Assembly: GCF_013363995.1 (NCBI RefSeq)
Contig: NZ_JABWGO010000002.1
Coordinates: 989,147 to 1,053,146 of the forward strand
Origin: Nonomuraea rhodomycinica
GTDB taxonomy: Bacteria; Actinomycetota; Actinomycetes; Streptosporangiales; Streptosporangiaceae
Direction of reading: 5' to 3'
Length of the DNA stretch: 64,000 bases
Part shown: positions 26,317-35,412 of the stretch, piece by piece
Layout of the letters: each line of letters opens with the position of its first letter
Numbering within the stretch: the stretch's first letter is position 1
The notes under the pieces: generated by a model
Seen by the model: only the letters and a program-made list of their open reading frames with translations
Told to the model about the DNA's origin: nothing
Databases searched by the model: none
Made by a program: the position numbers and the translations under genes

Positions 26317-26982
26317 CTAGGCGTCCAGGGCCTCCCCCCGGTCCGACGGCTCCCGCGTGCCCCGCAGGTCCCAGCCGGGCCGCAGCATGCCCTCCACGAG
26401 CACGATCGTCTCCTCCATCTGCCCCAGGACCTCGCCCAGGTCGGGCCGTTCCCTCTTCGGGCACTCGAACCCGACCCGCAGCGCCGACATGGCGATGGCC
26501 ACGACCAGGTGCGACATCCGGTCGTCGGCCGGATCGACGCCCCGGCGTTCGGCCACCGCCGCGGCCAGGCGGCGCTCGGTCTCGGCGCCCCTGGCCACCG
26601 ACAGGCCCACCAGGTGGGGGTGGTCGTCCAGCAGCCGGCGCAGTTTGAGGAACCGCTCCGCGTCCTGCGGGGTCGAGTCCTGCATGTCGCTCAGCACGGC
26701 GCGCAGCCCGTGGACCATCGAGGTGAACGGGGGCTCGCCGGGCGGGCGGGAACGCAGGGTCTCCGTGATGATCTCCTCACCGTGGTCGTGGAACCACAGG
26801 ACGAGACTGTCCTTGCTGGTGAAGTAGCGGAAGAAGGTCCGCGGCGAGATGTCGACGGACCCCGCTATCTGCTCCACGGTGGTGGAGTCGTACCCTTGTT
26901 CGAGGAACAGATCGAGCGCGGCGTCAAGGATCGCCAGGCGCGTCTTCTCCTTCTTGCGTTCCCGTAGACCCATGGGCGTCAC
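26317..26982 (-). CDS. TetR family transcriptional regulator
   Basis: 221 residues. The N-terminal helix-turn-helix (RLAILDAALDLFLEQGYDSTTVEQIAGSVDISPRTFFRYFTSKDSL) is a standard TetR DNA-binding domain; the C-terminal half belongs to the actinobacterial TetR_C_17 type. It is divergent from the DHA2 exporter at 27128. Two perfect inverted repeats lie between them, so it probably represses that gene and itself. Confidence 0.9.
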   Translation of the reverse strand: MTPMGLRERKKEKTRLAILDAALDLFLEQGYDSTTVEQIAGSVDISPRTFFRYFTSKDSLVLWFHDHGEEIITETLRSRPPGEPPFTSMVHGLRAVLSDMQDSTPQDAERFLKLRRLLDDHPHLVGLSVARGAETERRLAAAVAERRGVDPADDRMSHLVVAIAMSALRVGFECPKRERPDLGEVLGQMEETIVLVEGMLRPGWDLRGTREPSDRGEALDA

Positions 26983-26998
26983 TCCCTCGACATCATCG

Positions 26999-27013
26999 TG
27001 TCACACTGTGACA
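26999..27013. promoter_or_regulatory. Perfect 15-bp palindrome upstream of tetR
   Basis: TGTCACA-C-TGTGACA, 7-bp perfect arms, starts 17 bases upstream of the tetR start codon. The size and symmetry fit a TetR-family operator. Confidence 0.6.
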
Positions 27014-27071
27014 GAAGTCGCTCTCTGACTTTTCTAAATGGTTTGAACTCTTTCAGCGACTGACATAGATT

Positions 27072-27102
27072 ACCTGAGTCTTGAGAGATCTTTGCCTCAG
27101 GT
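27072..27102. promoter_or_regulatory. Inverted repeat at the MFS promoter
   Basis: ACCTGAG and CTCAGGT are perfect 7-bp arms separated by 17 bases. The left arm directly follows TAGATT (27066-27071), a TANNNT -10 candidate, so a bound protein would cover the transcription start of the exporter gene. Confidence 0.45.
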
Positions 27103-27127
27103 GTGAGGCATGTGTTGAGGGGGTTTC

Positions 27128-28738
27128 ATGGCGCATGTGAAGGCGGTAGACGCGCCGCCGGCCTCGGAGTCCGGGGCCGGGCGAGCGGGGGGCAATCCGT
27201 GGCTCGTGCTGCTCGCGGTGAGCCTCGGCGTCATCATGGTGATGCTCGACGGCACCGTGGTCGGCATCGCCAACCCGGTCATCGGGCGTGAGCTCGGCGC
27301 CTCGCTGTCCGACCTGCAGTGGGTCACCAGCGGCTACCTGCTGGCCCTGGCCGTCTTCCTGATCACCGCCGGCAAGCTGGGTGACCTGTTCGGCCACAAG
27401 CGGGTGTTCCTCATCGGCGTGGCCGGGTTCGCGCTCTCGTCGATCGGCATCGGCCTCAGCCAGGAGCTGGCCGACGTCATCCCCGGCCTGTCGCCCGTGG
27501 GCGCCCTGATCGGCCTGCGCGTGCTGCAGGGCCTGTTCGGCGCGCTGCTCCAGCCGAACGCGCTGGCGCTGCTGCGCGGCGCCTTCCCCGGTGAGAAGCT
27601 CAACCAGGCCATGGGCGCCTGGGGCGCCATTATCGGCCTGTCCAGCGCCGCCGGCCCGATCGTGGGCGGCCTGCTGGTCGAGAAGGTGAGCTGGGAGTCG
27701 GTGTTCTTCATCAACGCCCCGGTCGGCATCGTGGCGCTGGTGATGGGCGTGCTGCTCATCAAGGAGAACCGCGCGCAGACGCTGGCCCGCATCGACTGGC
27801 TCGGCGTGGTGCTGCTGTCCGGCGCGATGTTCGCCCTGGTCTGGTCGGTCATCAAGGCGCCCGAGTGGGGCTGGGGCGACGGCAAGACCATCGGCTTCCT
27901 CGCCGGCTTCGCCGTGCTGATCGCCGCGTTCGTCTTCTGGCAGAGCAGGGCCCGCCAGCCGCTGATCCCGCTCTCCCTGTTCCGCAACCTGTCGGTCTCG
28001 ATCGGCACCGTGCTCATGATGATGGTCGCGTTCGCCATGTTCGGCGCGATGTTCTTCCTGGGCTTCTTCTTCCAGGGCGTCCACGGCCTCACCCCGCTGG
28101 AGGCCGGCCTGCGCATGCTGCCGATGAGCGCCGGCATGATCGTGGCCTCGCCGCTGGCCGGCATGCTGATCGGCAAGCTCGGCGCCAAGCTCACCATGGC
28201 GATCGGCCTGGTCATCACCGCCGGCTCGATGTTCCTCATGTCGCAGCTCAGCATCGACGCCTCGTTCATCGAGAGCGCCGTCCCGTTCGTGCTGCTCGCG
28301 TTCGGCCTGTCGCCGGTCTTCGTCGGCGCCACGGAGATCATCGTGGGCAACGCCCCGGTGGAGCTCAGCGGCGTCGCGGGCGGCATGCAGCAGTCGGCCA
28401 TGCAGGTCGGCGGCGCGCTCGGCACCGCCATCCTGGGCGCGGTCATGGCGGGCGAGATCGCCGACAAGCTGCCCGGCTACCTCGGCCCGGCGGCCCAGCA
28501 GATCCCGGCGGCGCAGCTCTCGCTGCTGGAGAAGGCCGCCGCGTTCGGCGGGCTCCCGGCCGGCACGCCCGAGCAGATCGTGAAGGCGGTCGGCCCGGCC
28601 GTGCACAACGCGTTCATGGACGGCATGCACCTGGCGTTCCTCGTGAGCACCGGCGTCATGCTGCTCACGGCGGCCCTCACGCTGCTCGTCAAGGCGGGCC
28701 GCAAGTCCGACCAGAGCGCCCCGGTCCACATGGGCTGA
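27128..28738 (+). CDS. MFS transporter, DHA2 family (EmrB/QacA type)
   Basis: 536 residues with about 14 transmembrane helices. Family signatures include MVMLDGTVVGIANPVIGREL in helix 1, KLGDLFGHKRVFLIG in the first cytoplasmic loop, and AIIGLSSAAGPIVGGLLVEKVSWESVFFINAPVG (helix 5 motif). It should export drugs or antibiotics using the proton gradient. The ATG is preceded by GAGGGGG. The TetR gene and operators upstream indicate substrate-induced expression. Confidence 0.92.
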   Translation: MAHVKAVDAPPASESGAGRAGGNPWLVLLAVSLGVIMVMLDGTVVGIANPVIGRELGASLSDLQWVTSGYLLALAVFLITAGKLGDLFGHKRVFLIGVAGFALSSIGIGLSQELADVIPGLSPVGALIGLRVLQGLFGALLQPNALALLRGAFPGEKLNQAMGAWGAIIGLSSAAGPIVGGLLVEKVSWESVFFINAPVGIVALVMGVLLIKENRAQTLARIDWLGVVLLSGAMFALVWSVIKAPEWGWGDGKTIGFLAGFAVLIAAFVFWQSRARQPLIPLSLFRNLSVSIGTVLMMMVAFAMFGAMFFLGFFFQGVHGLTPLEAGLRMLPMSAGMIVASPLAGMLIGKLGAKLTMAIGLVITAGSMFLMSQLSIDASFIESAVPFVLLAFGLSPVFVGATEIIVGNAPVELSGVAGGMQQSAMQVGGALGTAILGAVMAGEIADKLPGYLGPAAQQIPAAQLSLLEKAAAFGGLPAGTPEQIVKAVGPAVHNAFMDGMHLAFLVSTGVMLLTAALTLLVKAGRKSDQSAPVHMG

Positions 28739-28833
28739 CGCTCTCCCGGTTCCGTCCGTACGGCCCCCGCCCTCCCTGGGCGGGGGCCGTACGGCTGCCC
28801 GGGGCAGGGGCGACGGGGCATAGACTCGGTGGG

Positions 28834-29094
28834 GTGAGCACGAAGATCCTCCCCGAGCAGGAAACGACGCCGAGGACGTCGCACGGCGACGGTGACCACG
28901 AGCGGTTCTCGCACTACGCGGACAAGCACAAGATCACCGAGAGCATGGTGACCGGCACGCCGATCCGCGCCCTGTGCGGCAAGGTCTGGGTGCCCAGCCG
29001 CGACCCGAAGAAGTACCCGGTGTGCCCCGAGTGCAAGGAGATCTACGACGGTCTCCCGCCGGGCGGCGGCCAGGGCGACGACAAGAACCAGTGA
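28834..29094 (+). CDS. DUF3039 domain-containing protein
   Basis: 86 residues. The conserved part HERFSHYADKHKI...GTPIRALCGKVWVPSRDPKKYPVCPECKEIYDGL identifies DUF3039, a small actinobacterial family with CxxC-type cysteines that may bind zinc. The function is unknown. The GTG start lies seven bases after TAGACT (28821-28826), a TANNNT box, so the message is probably leaderless. Confidence 0.88.
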   Translation: MSTKILPEQETTPRTSHGDGDHERFSHYADKHKITESMVTGTPIRALCGKVWVPSRDPKKYPVCPECKEIYDGLPPGGGQGDDKNQ

Positions 29095-29171
29095 GTGTTG
29101 CTCCCATGTGATCACTCGCGGTCGCGTTACGGTCGGTGATCTGACCAACTCGATCGGTAACGGGGGATTGC

Positions 29172-30167
29172 ATGGCCCGGCGCGCGACCGCCGTCTCTTT
29201 GGCATGCCTGCTGACGACCGGGCTCGCGCCGCCGCCCCGCGGCGAAGCCGCGTCCCGGCCCGCCGAGGGGCCGGGGGCCGCGGCCGTCGCCGGCACGACA
29301 TCCGCGTGCGCTCCCGTGGCGGCTGCCGCGCGGGTCCGTGACCGCGGCCCCGAGCCGCGCCAACCGCAGCCGCAGGACGTCGGCCGGGTCCTCGCCGAAC
29401 TGGGCAAGGGCCTGGCCGGCGGCAGGGCGCCCGAGCGCGTCGTCGTGCCCGTGTGGGTCCACGTCCTCACCGACGGCGTCACCCGCGCCGCCACCTCCGC
29501 CGTCAAGGCGCAGTTCGCCGCGCTCAGGGACGCCTACGCCGGCAAGTTCGGCGGCGTCGACACCGGGGTCACCTTCCGCCTGGCGGGGGCCCGGCTCGTG
29601 CGCAACGCCAAGTGGTTCGCCGACCCCACCACCAACGAGTCGGCCATGAAGCAGGCGCTGCGCAAGGGCGGCCCCGAGACGCTCAACCTCTACATCGCCC
29701 AGCTCGACCGGCAGGTGCTCGGCTTCTCCACCTATCCGTACTGGTACAAGGACAACCCGCAGATCGACGGCGTGGTCGTCGACTGGCGCACGCTGCCCGG
29801 CGGCTCCTTCGCCGGCTACGACCGCGGCTACACCGCCGTCCATGAGATCGGCCACTGGCTCGGCCTGTTCCACACCTTCGAGAACGGCTGCCAGAACCCC
29901 GGCGACGGCATCGACGACACGCCGCCCGAGGGCAGCCCGACCGAGGGATGCCCCGAGTCCAAGGACACCTGCGGCACCGACGGGCGGCCCGACCCCGTCC
30001 ACAACTTCATGGACTACGGCAGGGACGCCTGCATGTGGGAGTTCACCGCCGGTCAGGCGGCGCGGATGCGCGAGATGTGGGTCGTCTACCGGGACCCGCC
30101 GGCCACCCAGGCGGCGCCGAGGGCGGGGGAGGAAGGCCGGCTCGCCGCGCTGGGGCGCCACACTTAA
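29172..30167 (+). CDS. Secreted zinc metalloprotease, M43 (pappalysin/ulilysin) type
   Basis: 331 residues with a short signal peptide (RRATAVSLACLLTTGLA). The zinc-binding motif HEIGHWLGLFH is at about residues 224-234, with the extended HExxHxxGxxH form of metzincins, and a downstream Met-turn (NFMDYGRDACMWEFT). Cysteine pairs around it (NGCQNPGDG, EGCPESKDTC) match M43 cytophagalysins. It is expected to hydrolyse proteins outside the cell. The ATG has AACGGGG upstream. Confidence 0.9.
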   Translation: MARRATAVSLACLLTTGLAPPPRGEAASRPAEGPGAAAVAGTTSACAPVAAAARVRDRGPEPRQPQPQDVGRVLAELGKGLAGGRAPERVVVPVWVHVLTDGVTRAATSAVKAQFAALRDAYAGKFGGVDTGVTFRLAGARLVRNAKWFADPTTNESAMKQALRKGGPETLNLYIAQLDRQVLGFSTYPYWYKDNPQIDGVVVDWRTLPGGSFAGYDRGYTAVHEIGHWLGLFHTFENGCQNPGDGIDDTPPEGSPTEGCPESKDTCGTDGRPDPVHNFMDYGRDACMWEFTAGQAARMREMWVVYRDPPATQAAPRAGEEGRLAALGRHT

Positions 30168-30176
30168 GATGTCCCG

Positions 30177-31574
30177 GTGACAGGACCGAAGGCGCTCGAC
30201 ACTCCATACGACTCCGCTCAGAACACCGGCATGCTGGGGGCCGCCTACCGGGCTCCGAGCATCGGCATCCTGCTCGTGGTCACGCTCGTCGCCTTCGAGG
30301 GGATGTCGGTCGGCGTCGTCATGCCGGAGGTCTCCCGGCAGCTCCAGGCGCTCGACCTGTACGGGCTGAGCTTCTCGGCCTTCCTCATCGCCAGCCTGTT
30401 CGCCAACGTGGTGTCCGGCCTGTGGTCCGACCGGCGCGGCTACACGGCGCCGTTCCTGCTCGGCCTGGTGCTGTTCGTGGCGGGCATGGCGCTGGCCGGG
30501 GCCGCCGGCACCAAGGTCCTGTTCCTGGTGGCGCGGGCCGTGCAGGGGCTCGGCGCGGGCTCCACGGTCGTCGCCCTGTACGTGATGATCGCCCGCGTCT
30601 ACCCGGCGGCGATGCGGCCCAAGGTCTTCGCCGCGGTGTCGGCCGCCTGGGTGGTGCCCGCCATGGTCGGCCCGGCCGTGGCCGGCTTCGTGGCGAGCAC
30701 CTGGGGCTGGCGGTGGGTGTTCTACGGCATCGTCCCGCTCGTCGTGCCCGCCCTGGCCATGCTGGTCCCCGCGCTGCGCCGGCGACCCGCGGAGGAGGAG
30801 ACCGTCCGCTCGGAGGGGCCGCGCTCGCGCCCGCTGCCGATGACCCTCGCCGCCACCTCCGCCGCGGGCGGGGCCGGCGTGCTGCTGTACGGGGTGGACC
30901 GGCTGCACGTGACGCCCCTGCCCAGCGCGGTCGCGGTCGTCGCGGGCCTCGCCCTCCTCGGGTACGGGCTGAGCCGCCTGCTGCCGCCCGCGGCGCTGCG
31001 CTTCGGCCGCGGACTGCCCACGACGATCATGATGCGGGGCATGTTCTCGGCGCCCTTCTTCGGCGTGAACGCGTTCATCCCGCTCGCCCTGCAGTCCGTC
31101 AAGGGCTTCGACCCCACGACCGCGGGCATCGCGCTGACCACCGGCGCCCTCGGCTGGTCGGCCGGGTCGTTCCTGCAGAGCCGCCGCACCGCCGAGCCGT
31201 ACCGGCGGCTGCGGCTCGGCGCGGGCTGCGTCATGACCGGGGTGCTGCTGGCGCTGCTCGCGGTCCTGCCGGGCGTCACCGGGTGGATCGCGGTGCCGGC
31301 GTGGGTGATCGCGGGATTCGGCATGGGCCTGGGGATGACCACGGTCAGCGTCACGGCGCTCAAGCAGTCGCCGGTCAGCGAGCAGGGCGCCAACAGCGCG
31401 GCCCTGTCGGTGACGGACATGCTCGGGTCCGCGCTGTCGCTCGGGATCGGCGGCGCGCTGATCAACGTGATCGGGCACAGCCCGGCGGAGATCGCGCGCG
31501 GGTACGTGGTCATCTGCTGCGTCATGGGCGCCCTCGCCCTCGGCACCACCCTCCTCGCGCCCCGCGTCCGCTGA
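30177..31574 (+). CDS. MFS transporter
   Basis: 465 residues with about 14 hydrophobic segments: FEGMSVGVVMPEVSRQL in helix 1, SGLWSDRRGYTAPFLLG as the first loop motif, and PAMVGPAVAGFVASTWGWRWVFYGIVP around helix 5. The pattern is of the DHA1/DHA2 multidrug type; the substrate is unknown. The GTG start is six bases after TAAGAT (30165-30170), a TANNNT -10 box overlapping the preceding gene's stop, consistent with a leaderless message. Confidence 0.85.
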   Translation: MTGPKALDTPYDSAQNTGMLGAAYRAPSIGILLVVTLVAFEGMSVGVVMPEVSRQLQALDLYGLSFSAFLIASLFANVVSGLWSDRRGYTAPFLLGLVLFVAGMALAGAAGTKVLFLVARAVQGLGAGSTVVALYVMIARVYPAAMRPKVFAAVSAAWVVPAMVGPAVAGFVASTWGWRWVFYGIVPLVVPALAMLVPALRRRPAEEETVRSEGPRSRPLPMTLAATSAAGGAGVLLYGVDRLHVTPLPSAVAVVAGLALLGYGLSRLLPPAALRFGRGLPTTIMMRGMFSAPFFGVNAFIPLALQSVKGFDPTTAGIALTTGALGWSAGSFLQSRRTAEPYRRLRLGAGCVMTGVLLALLAVLPGVTGWIAVPAWVIAGFGMGLGMTTVSVTALKQSPVSEQGANSAALSVTDMLGSALSLGIGGALINVIGHSPAEIARGYVVICCVMGALALGTTLLAPRVR

Positions 31575-31609
31575 CCCGTCCACCCGCGACCCCGGCCTCC
31601 GGCCCGCTC

Positions 31610-31645
31610 CACTCCACCGCCCTCCCGCTTCACTCCACCGCCCTC
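31610..31645 (+). repeat. Direct repeat of 15 bp after the MFS gene
   Basis: CACTCCACCGCCCTC occurs at 31610-31624 and again at 31631-31645 in the 229-base gap before the next gene. Nothing else definite is seen in this gap. Confidence 0.5.
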
Positions 31646-31803
31646 GCCCGCCCTTGCCCGCCTTCGCCCCCGGCCGTCTTCCTCACCCGGGAGTGAGGGG
31701 AGTCCGCCTCGGTGGAAGGCACATTCCACCCCACCTGTCACAGCGGCAACGGTTCGCCGGACCGCGGGCGCGAGGAGTGATAGGACAGCGGCGAGGAGGT
31801 GTC

Positions 31804-33381
31804 ATGGAGGACGACCACCTGGTCTGGCCCCCGAGCACCGGGGCGAGGCACCGCCGCACCCCTCCCCGGGACTCTCCGGACTCCGAGGAATCGCGGGCCG
31901 CGCCGGCCCGGGGACGCGCCGGGGAGCCGCCCTACCCGCCGGTGAGGGGCGCGCACGGCACCGGAGGGGGTGCCGGGGGAGCGGGGCGCGGACGCGGCCC
32001 TGAGGCGCCCCGCCGCCCCATGGCCGCCGTCCCGGACCCGCCTCCCGACCCGCCGCCCCCGCCCGCTCCTGACGCGCCCCGGCCTTCTCCGGACACGGCG
32101 CCCAGGTCGGCCTCCGGCACGGCGCCCAGGTGGGCCTCTGGCGCGGCGTCCCGGTCGGTCTCTGGCACGTCGCCCGGGTCGGCCGCTGGCGCGGCGTCCC
32201 GGCCCGCCTCCGGTGCGGTGTCCGGGTCCGCCTCCGGCGCGGTGTCCGGGTCCGCCTCCGGCGTGGCTCCTCGGCCCGTCTCAGGTACGGCCTTCCGGTC
32301 CGCCCCCGCGCGGGGAGGCTGGGAGGAGGACCCGGACGAGGAGTTCTGGGGTCCCGAGGACGACGACCCGGACCTGGAGCACGGATCGTGGGCCCCCGTC
32401 TTCCGGCGCAAGCGGGCGCCCGGCGAGGACGACGACGCCCCCCGCCCCTGGGGCCCGCGCGCCGCCCGCCCCGGGGCCGGCACGCCCCAGGACACGGCCA
32501 GGAGCGGACTGGCCCGCTGGCTCACCGGCCGCCCCCGCCGCGAGGACCCCGACGACCCGGACGACGCGGAGCCCCCCGACGACCTCGACGCCCGGGACGA
32601 CCGGCCCGGCTGGGGCGACCCGGAGGACGACCTCGACGATCGCGACAACCGGTCCCGATGGGGCGGCCAAGGCGACGACCCCGGCGACCTCGACGACCCG
32701 GACGAGCGCGGTGACCCCGACGACGACCCCGGCCGCGGTCGGGGAGGCGGCCGGCGGGGCTCCCGCCCCTCGTGGGACTCCCTCCCGCCCTCCGCCCGCA
32801 TGTACGGCGCCCCCACCGCCCCCGGACTCCCCGCCCGGGCGGGAAGCCAGCTCTGGCGGCGGGCCGGCACGGCGCTCGCGCTGCTGGCCACCGTCGCCGC
32901 GGTCGCCCTCCTCGGCGCCGCGGTCCTGCGGCGGTCGGACGACCCCGGGTCCCCGGCCCGCCTGGCCGACTCCCGCTCCAAGGTGGTCATCCCGCTGCCC
33001 GACGGCTGGCACGCGGGGACGGTGCCGCCCGTGACCGGGTTCACCTCGGTCGCCCGCGACGGCGCCGGCGCGGTCGTCATGGCCAGGCCGCTGACCGCCC
33101 CCGTGGGCGACGCCAAGAAGGCCACCGCGCAGGCCGCCGAGCTGTACTCCAGGCTGCTCCTCAAGGGCGACAGGGTCGGCGTGGTCGAGGACAAGGGCCT
33201 CTCCGGCGGGCACACCCGGGCCCTGCGCGCCGAGTACCAGGACGTCGTCAACCGGCCCGCGTACCTGAGAGTGATCCTGCTCACCCGCGACGGCGCCCCC
33301 GTCCTCGTCCTCGGGGTGCTCCAGCCCGAGGACCCCGCGCGCAGACAGGCGCTGGACGCGCTGCTGGCGAGCGTGCGATAA
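31804..33381 (+). CDS. Membrane protein with long disordered N-terminus
   Basis: 525 residues. Residues 1-350 are low complexity: Pro/Arg-rich, then repeats of Ser-Ala-Ser-Gly type (SGAVSGSASG), then an Asp/Asp-Pro-rich acidic region. One membrane helix (ALALLATVAAVALLGAAVL, about 357-377) anchors a ~135-residue C-terminal domain starting VVIPLPDGWHAGTVP. That domain resembles LpqN/PsbP-like actinobacterial extracytoplasmic domains. The ATG follows GAGGAGG. The function is unknown. Confidence 0.7.
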   Translation: MEDDHLVWPPSTGARHRRTPPRDSPDSEESRAAPARGRAGEPPYPPVRGAHGTGGGAGGAGRGRGPEAPRRPMAAVPDPPPDPPPPPAPDAPRPSPDTAPRSASGTAPRWASGAASRSVSGTSPGSAAGAASRPASGAVSGSASGAVSGSASGVAPRPVSGTAFRSAPARGGWEEDPDEEFWGPEDDDPDLEHGSWAPVFRRKRAPGEDDDAPRPWGPRAARPGAGTPQDTARSGLARWLTGRPRREDPDDPDDAEPPDDLDARDDRPGWGDPEDDLDDRDNRSRWGGQGDDPGDLDDPDERGDPDDDPGRGRGGGRRGSRPSWDSLPPSARMYGAPTAPGLPARAGSQLWRRAGTALALLATVAAVALLGAAVLRRSDDPGSPARLADSRSKVVIPLPDGWHAGTVPPVTGFTSVARDGAGAVVMARPLTAPVGDAKKATAQAAELYSRLLLKGDRVGVVEDKGLSGGHTRALRAEYQDVVNRPAYLRVILLTRDGAPVLVLGVLQPEDPARRQALDALLASVR

Positions 33382-33515
33382 GCCATCTGACGCCCAATAG
33401 CACGCAAGGACGACCTTGGCCAGGATCCGCGATGCACGGCACGTCTTGTCGGTGTCCCCGATTACCCTTGGGTCACTGTGAGAGAGCGAAGCACACGAAC
33501 CCCAGAGGTGATGCG

Positions 33516-35264
33516 GTGAGCACCTTCGCCGCGTCCCATCTTTCCCCCTCCTATCCCGACCGGGCCGCCTGGGGCACCGCCCCCAAGCTCCGCGCGTGGC
33601 AGGAGCAGGCGTTCGACCTCTACAACAGGCGTGAGCCACGCGACTTCCTCACCGTGGCGACCCCGGGCGCGGGCAAGACCACCTACGCCCTGCGGATCGC
33701 CAGCGAGCTGCTGGAGCGGGGAGTGGTCCGGGCGATCACCATCGTCACCCCCACCGAGCACCTCAAGCGGCAGTGGGCCGACGCCGCGGCCCGGGTCGGC
33801 ATCGGCATCGACCCCGAGTTCAAGAACAGCCAGGGCACCACCTCCCGCGACTACATCGGCGTCGCGGTCACCTACGCCCAGGTCGCCATGCACCCGGCCC
33901 TGCACCGGGCGCGCACCGAGGCGCGCAAGACGCTGGTCATCTTCGACGAGGTCCACCACGCCGGCGACGCCAAGTCGTGGGGCGACGGCATCCGTGAGGC
34001 GTTCGAGCCGGCCACCCGGCGGCTCCAGCTCACCGGCACGCCGTTCCGCTCCGACGACAACCCCATCCCGTTCGTCTCCTACGAGGAGGACGCCGAGGGC
34101 CTCAAGCGCAGCGTCGCCGACTACTCCTACGGCTACGGCCCGGCCCTCGACGACGGCGTCGTCCGTCCCGTGATCTTCCTCGCGTACTCCGGCGAGATGA
34201 AGTGGCGCACCCGGGCCGGCGACGAGATCGCCGCCACGCTCGGCACCCCGCTCACCAAGGACCAGCTCTCCCAGGCGTGGCGCGCCGCGCTCGACCCCAA
34301 GGGCGACTGGATCCGGCAGGTCATGCAGGCCGCCGACCGGCGGCTCACCGAGGTGCGCCGCGGCGTGCCCGACGCCGGCGGCCTGGTCATCGCGACCGAC
34401 CACGAGACGGCCCGCGCCTACGCCCGCCACCTGCGCAACATCACCGGCGAGGGCGCGACGGTCGTGCTCTCCGACGACCCGGGCGCGTCCAAGAAGATCA
34501 AGGCGTTCGCCGCCTCGCAGGACCGCTGGCTGGTGGCGGTCCGCATGGTGTCGGAGGGCGTCGACATCCCGCGCCTGTGCGTCGGCGTCTACGCCACCTC
34601 GACCTCGACCCCGCTGTTCTTCGCCCAGGCCGTCGGGCGTTTCGTGCGTGCCCGCAAGCGCGGCGAGACCGCCTCGGTCTTCCTCCCCTCGGTGCCGACC
34701 CTCATGGGGCTGGCCAACGAGATGGAGGTGGAGCGCGACCACGTCCTCAACCGCCGCCCACCCGAGGACGGCCTGGACGACAGCCTGCTGGAGCAGGCCA
34801 ACCGCAAGAAGGACAACCCCGACGTCCTCGGCGACGAGCTGCCGTTCGAGACGATGGAGACGTCGGCGACGTTCGACAGGGTGCTGTTCGACGGCGGCGA
34901 GTTCGGCACGGGCGCGGCGGTGGGCTCCGCCGAGGAGGAGGACTTCCTCGGCCTGCCGGGGCTGCTGGAGCCCGACCAGGTCGCCACGCTGCTGCGCAAG
35001 CGGCAGTCCGAGCAGCAGGCGGCCAAGCGGCGGCAGCCGAAGGAGGAGGCGCCGGCGCTCTCGGCGCACGAGCGGATCGCCGAGCTGCGACGCGAGCTCA
35101 ACGGCCTCGTGGGCGCCTGGAACCACCGCACGGGCCAGCCTCACGGCGTCATCCACTCGGAGCTGCGGCGCGCCTGCGGGGGCCCGCCGATCGCCCAGGC
35201 GACGGCCGAGCAGATCCAGGAACGCATCGACAAGATCCGCCACTGGGCCACCCAGCGCCGCTGA
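33516..35264 (+). CDS. DEAD/DEAH-box SF2 helicase
   Basis: 582 residues. Motif I ATPGAGKTT (about residues 48-56), motif II DEVHH (~144), motif III-like TGTPFRS (~173) and motif VI QAVGRFVRARKRG (~371-383) define an SF2 ATP-dependent helicase/translocase. A C-terminal extension (NGLVGAWNHRTGQPHGVIHSELRRACGG) is shared by a conserved actinobacterial subgroup. There are no restriction-modification partners nearby, so a general DNA/RNA role is likelier than defence. The GTG has AGAGGTGAT upstream. Confidence 0.88.
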   Translation: MSTFAASHLSPSYPDRAAWGTAPKLRAWQEQAFDLYNRREPRDFLTVATPGAGKTTYALRIASELLERGVVRAITIVTPTEHLKRQWADAAARVGIGIDPEFKNSQGTTSRDYIGVAVTYAQVAMHPALHRARTEARKTLVIFDEVHHAGDAKSWGDGIREAFEPATRRLQLTGTPFRSDDNPIPFVSYEEDAEGLKRSVADYSYGYGPALDDGVVRPVIFLAYSGEMKWRTRAGDEIAATLGTPLTKDQLSQAWRAALDPKGDWIRQVMQAADRRLTEVRRGVPDAGGLVIATDHETARAYARHLRNITGEGATVVLSDDPGASKKIKAFAASQDRWLVAVRMVSEGVDIPRLCVGVYATSTSTPLFFAQAVGRFVRARKRGETASVFLPSVPTLMGLANEMEVERDHVLNRRPPEDGLDDSLLEQANRKKDNPDVLGDELPFETMETSATFDRVLFDGGEFGTGAAVGSAEEEDFLGLPGLLEPDQVATLLRKRQSEQQAAKRRQPKEEAPALSAHERIAELRRELNGLVGAWNHRTGQPHGVIHSELRRACGGPPIAQATAEQIQERIDKIRHWATQRR

Positions 35265-35320
35265 CCACCGGGCGACGGCCGGCTCCCCGCCGCGGGGAGC
35301 CCGGCCGGCGCCCCGACGGG

Positions 35321-35412
35321 AAGGCGTCAGCGCTGCTCCGGGTGATGGCGGAGCGAAGGCGTCAGCGCTGCTCCGGGTGATGGCGGAGCGAAGGCGTCAG
35401 CGCTGCTCCGGG
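35321..35412. repeat. 35-bp tandem repeat, about 2.6 copies
   Basis: The unit starting AAGGCGTCAGCGCTGCTCCG is present at 35321-35355 and 35356-35390, with a partial copy at 35391-35412. The partial copy is the last codons and stop of the LacI gene, so the two full copies look like tandem duplications of that gene's 3' end. Confidence 0.85.

Noticed and set aside
23553..31574. Cluster of three MFS exporters considered as the edge of an antibiotic biosynthetic cluster
   Set aside because: No polyketide, peptide synthetase, terpene or tailoring genes are present; the neighbours are housekeeping or regulatory.
33516..35264. SF2 helicase considered as part of a restriction or phage-defence system
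   Set aside because: No methyltransferase, nuclease or other defence gene adjoins it, and the surroundings are ordinary chromosomal genes.
35321..35412. 35-bp tandem repeat considered as an origin iteron or CRISPR
   Set aside because: The units abut each other and the last one is the end of the lacI coding sequence.
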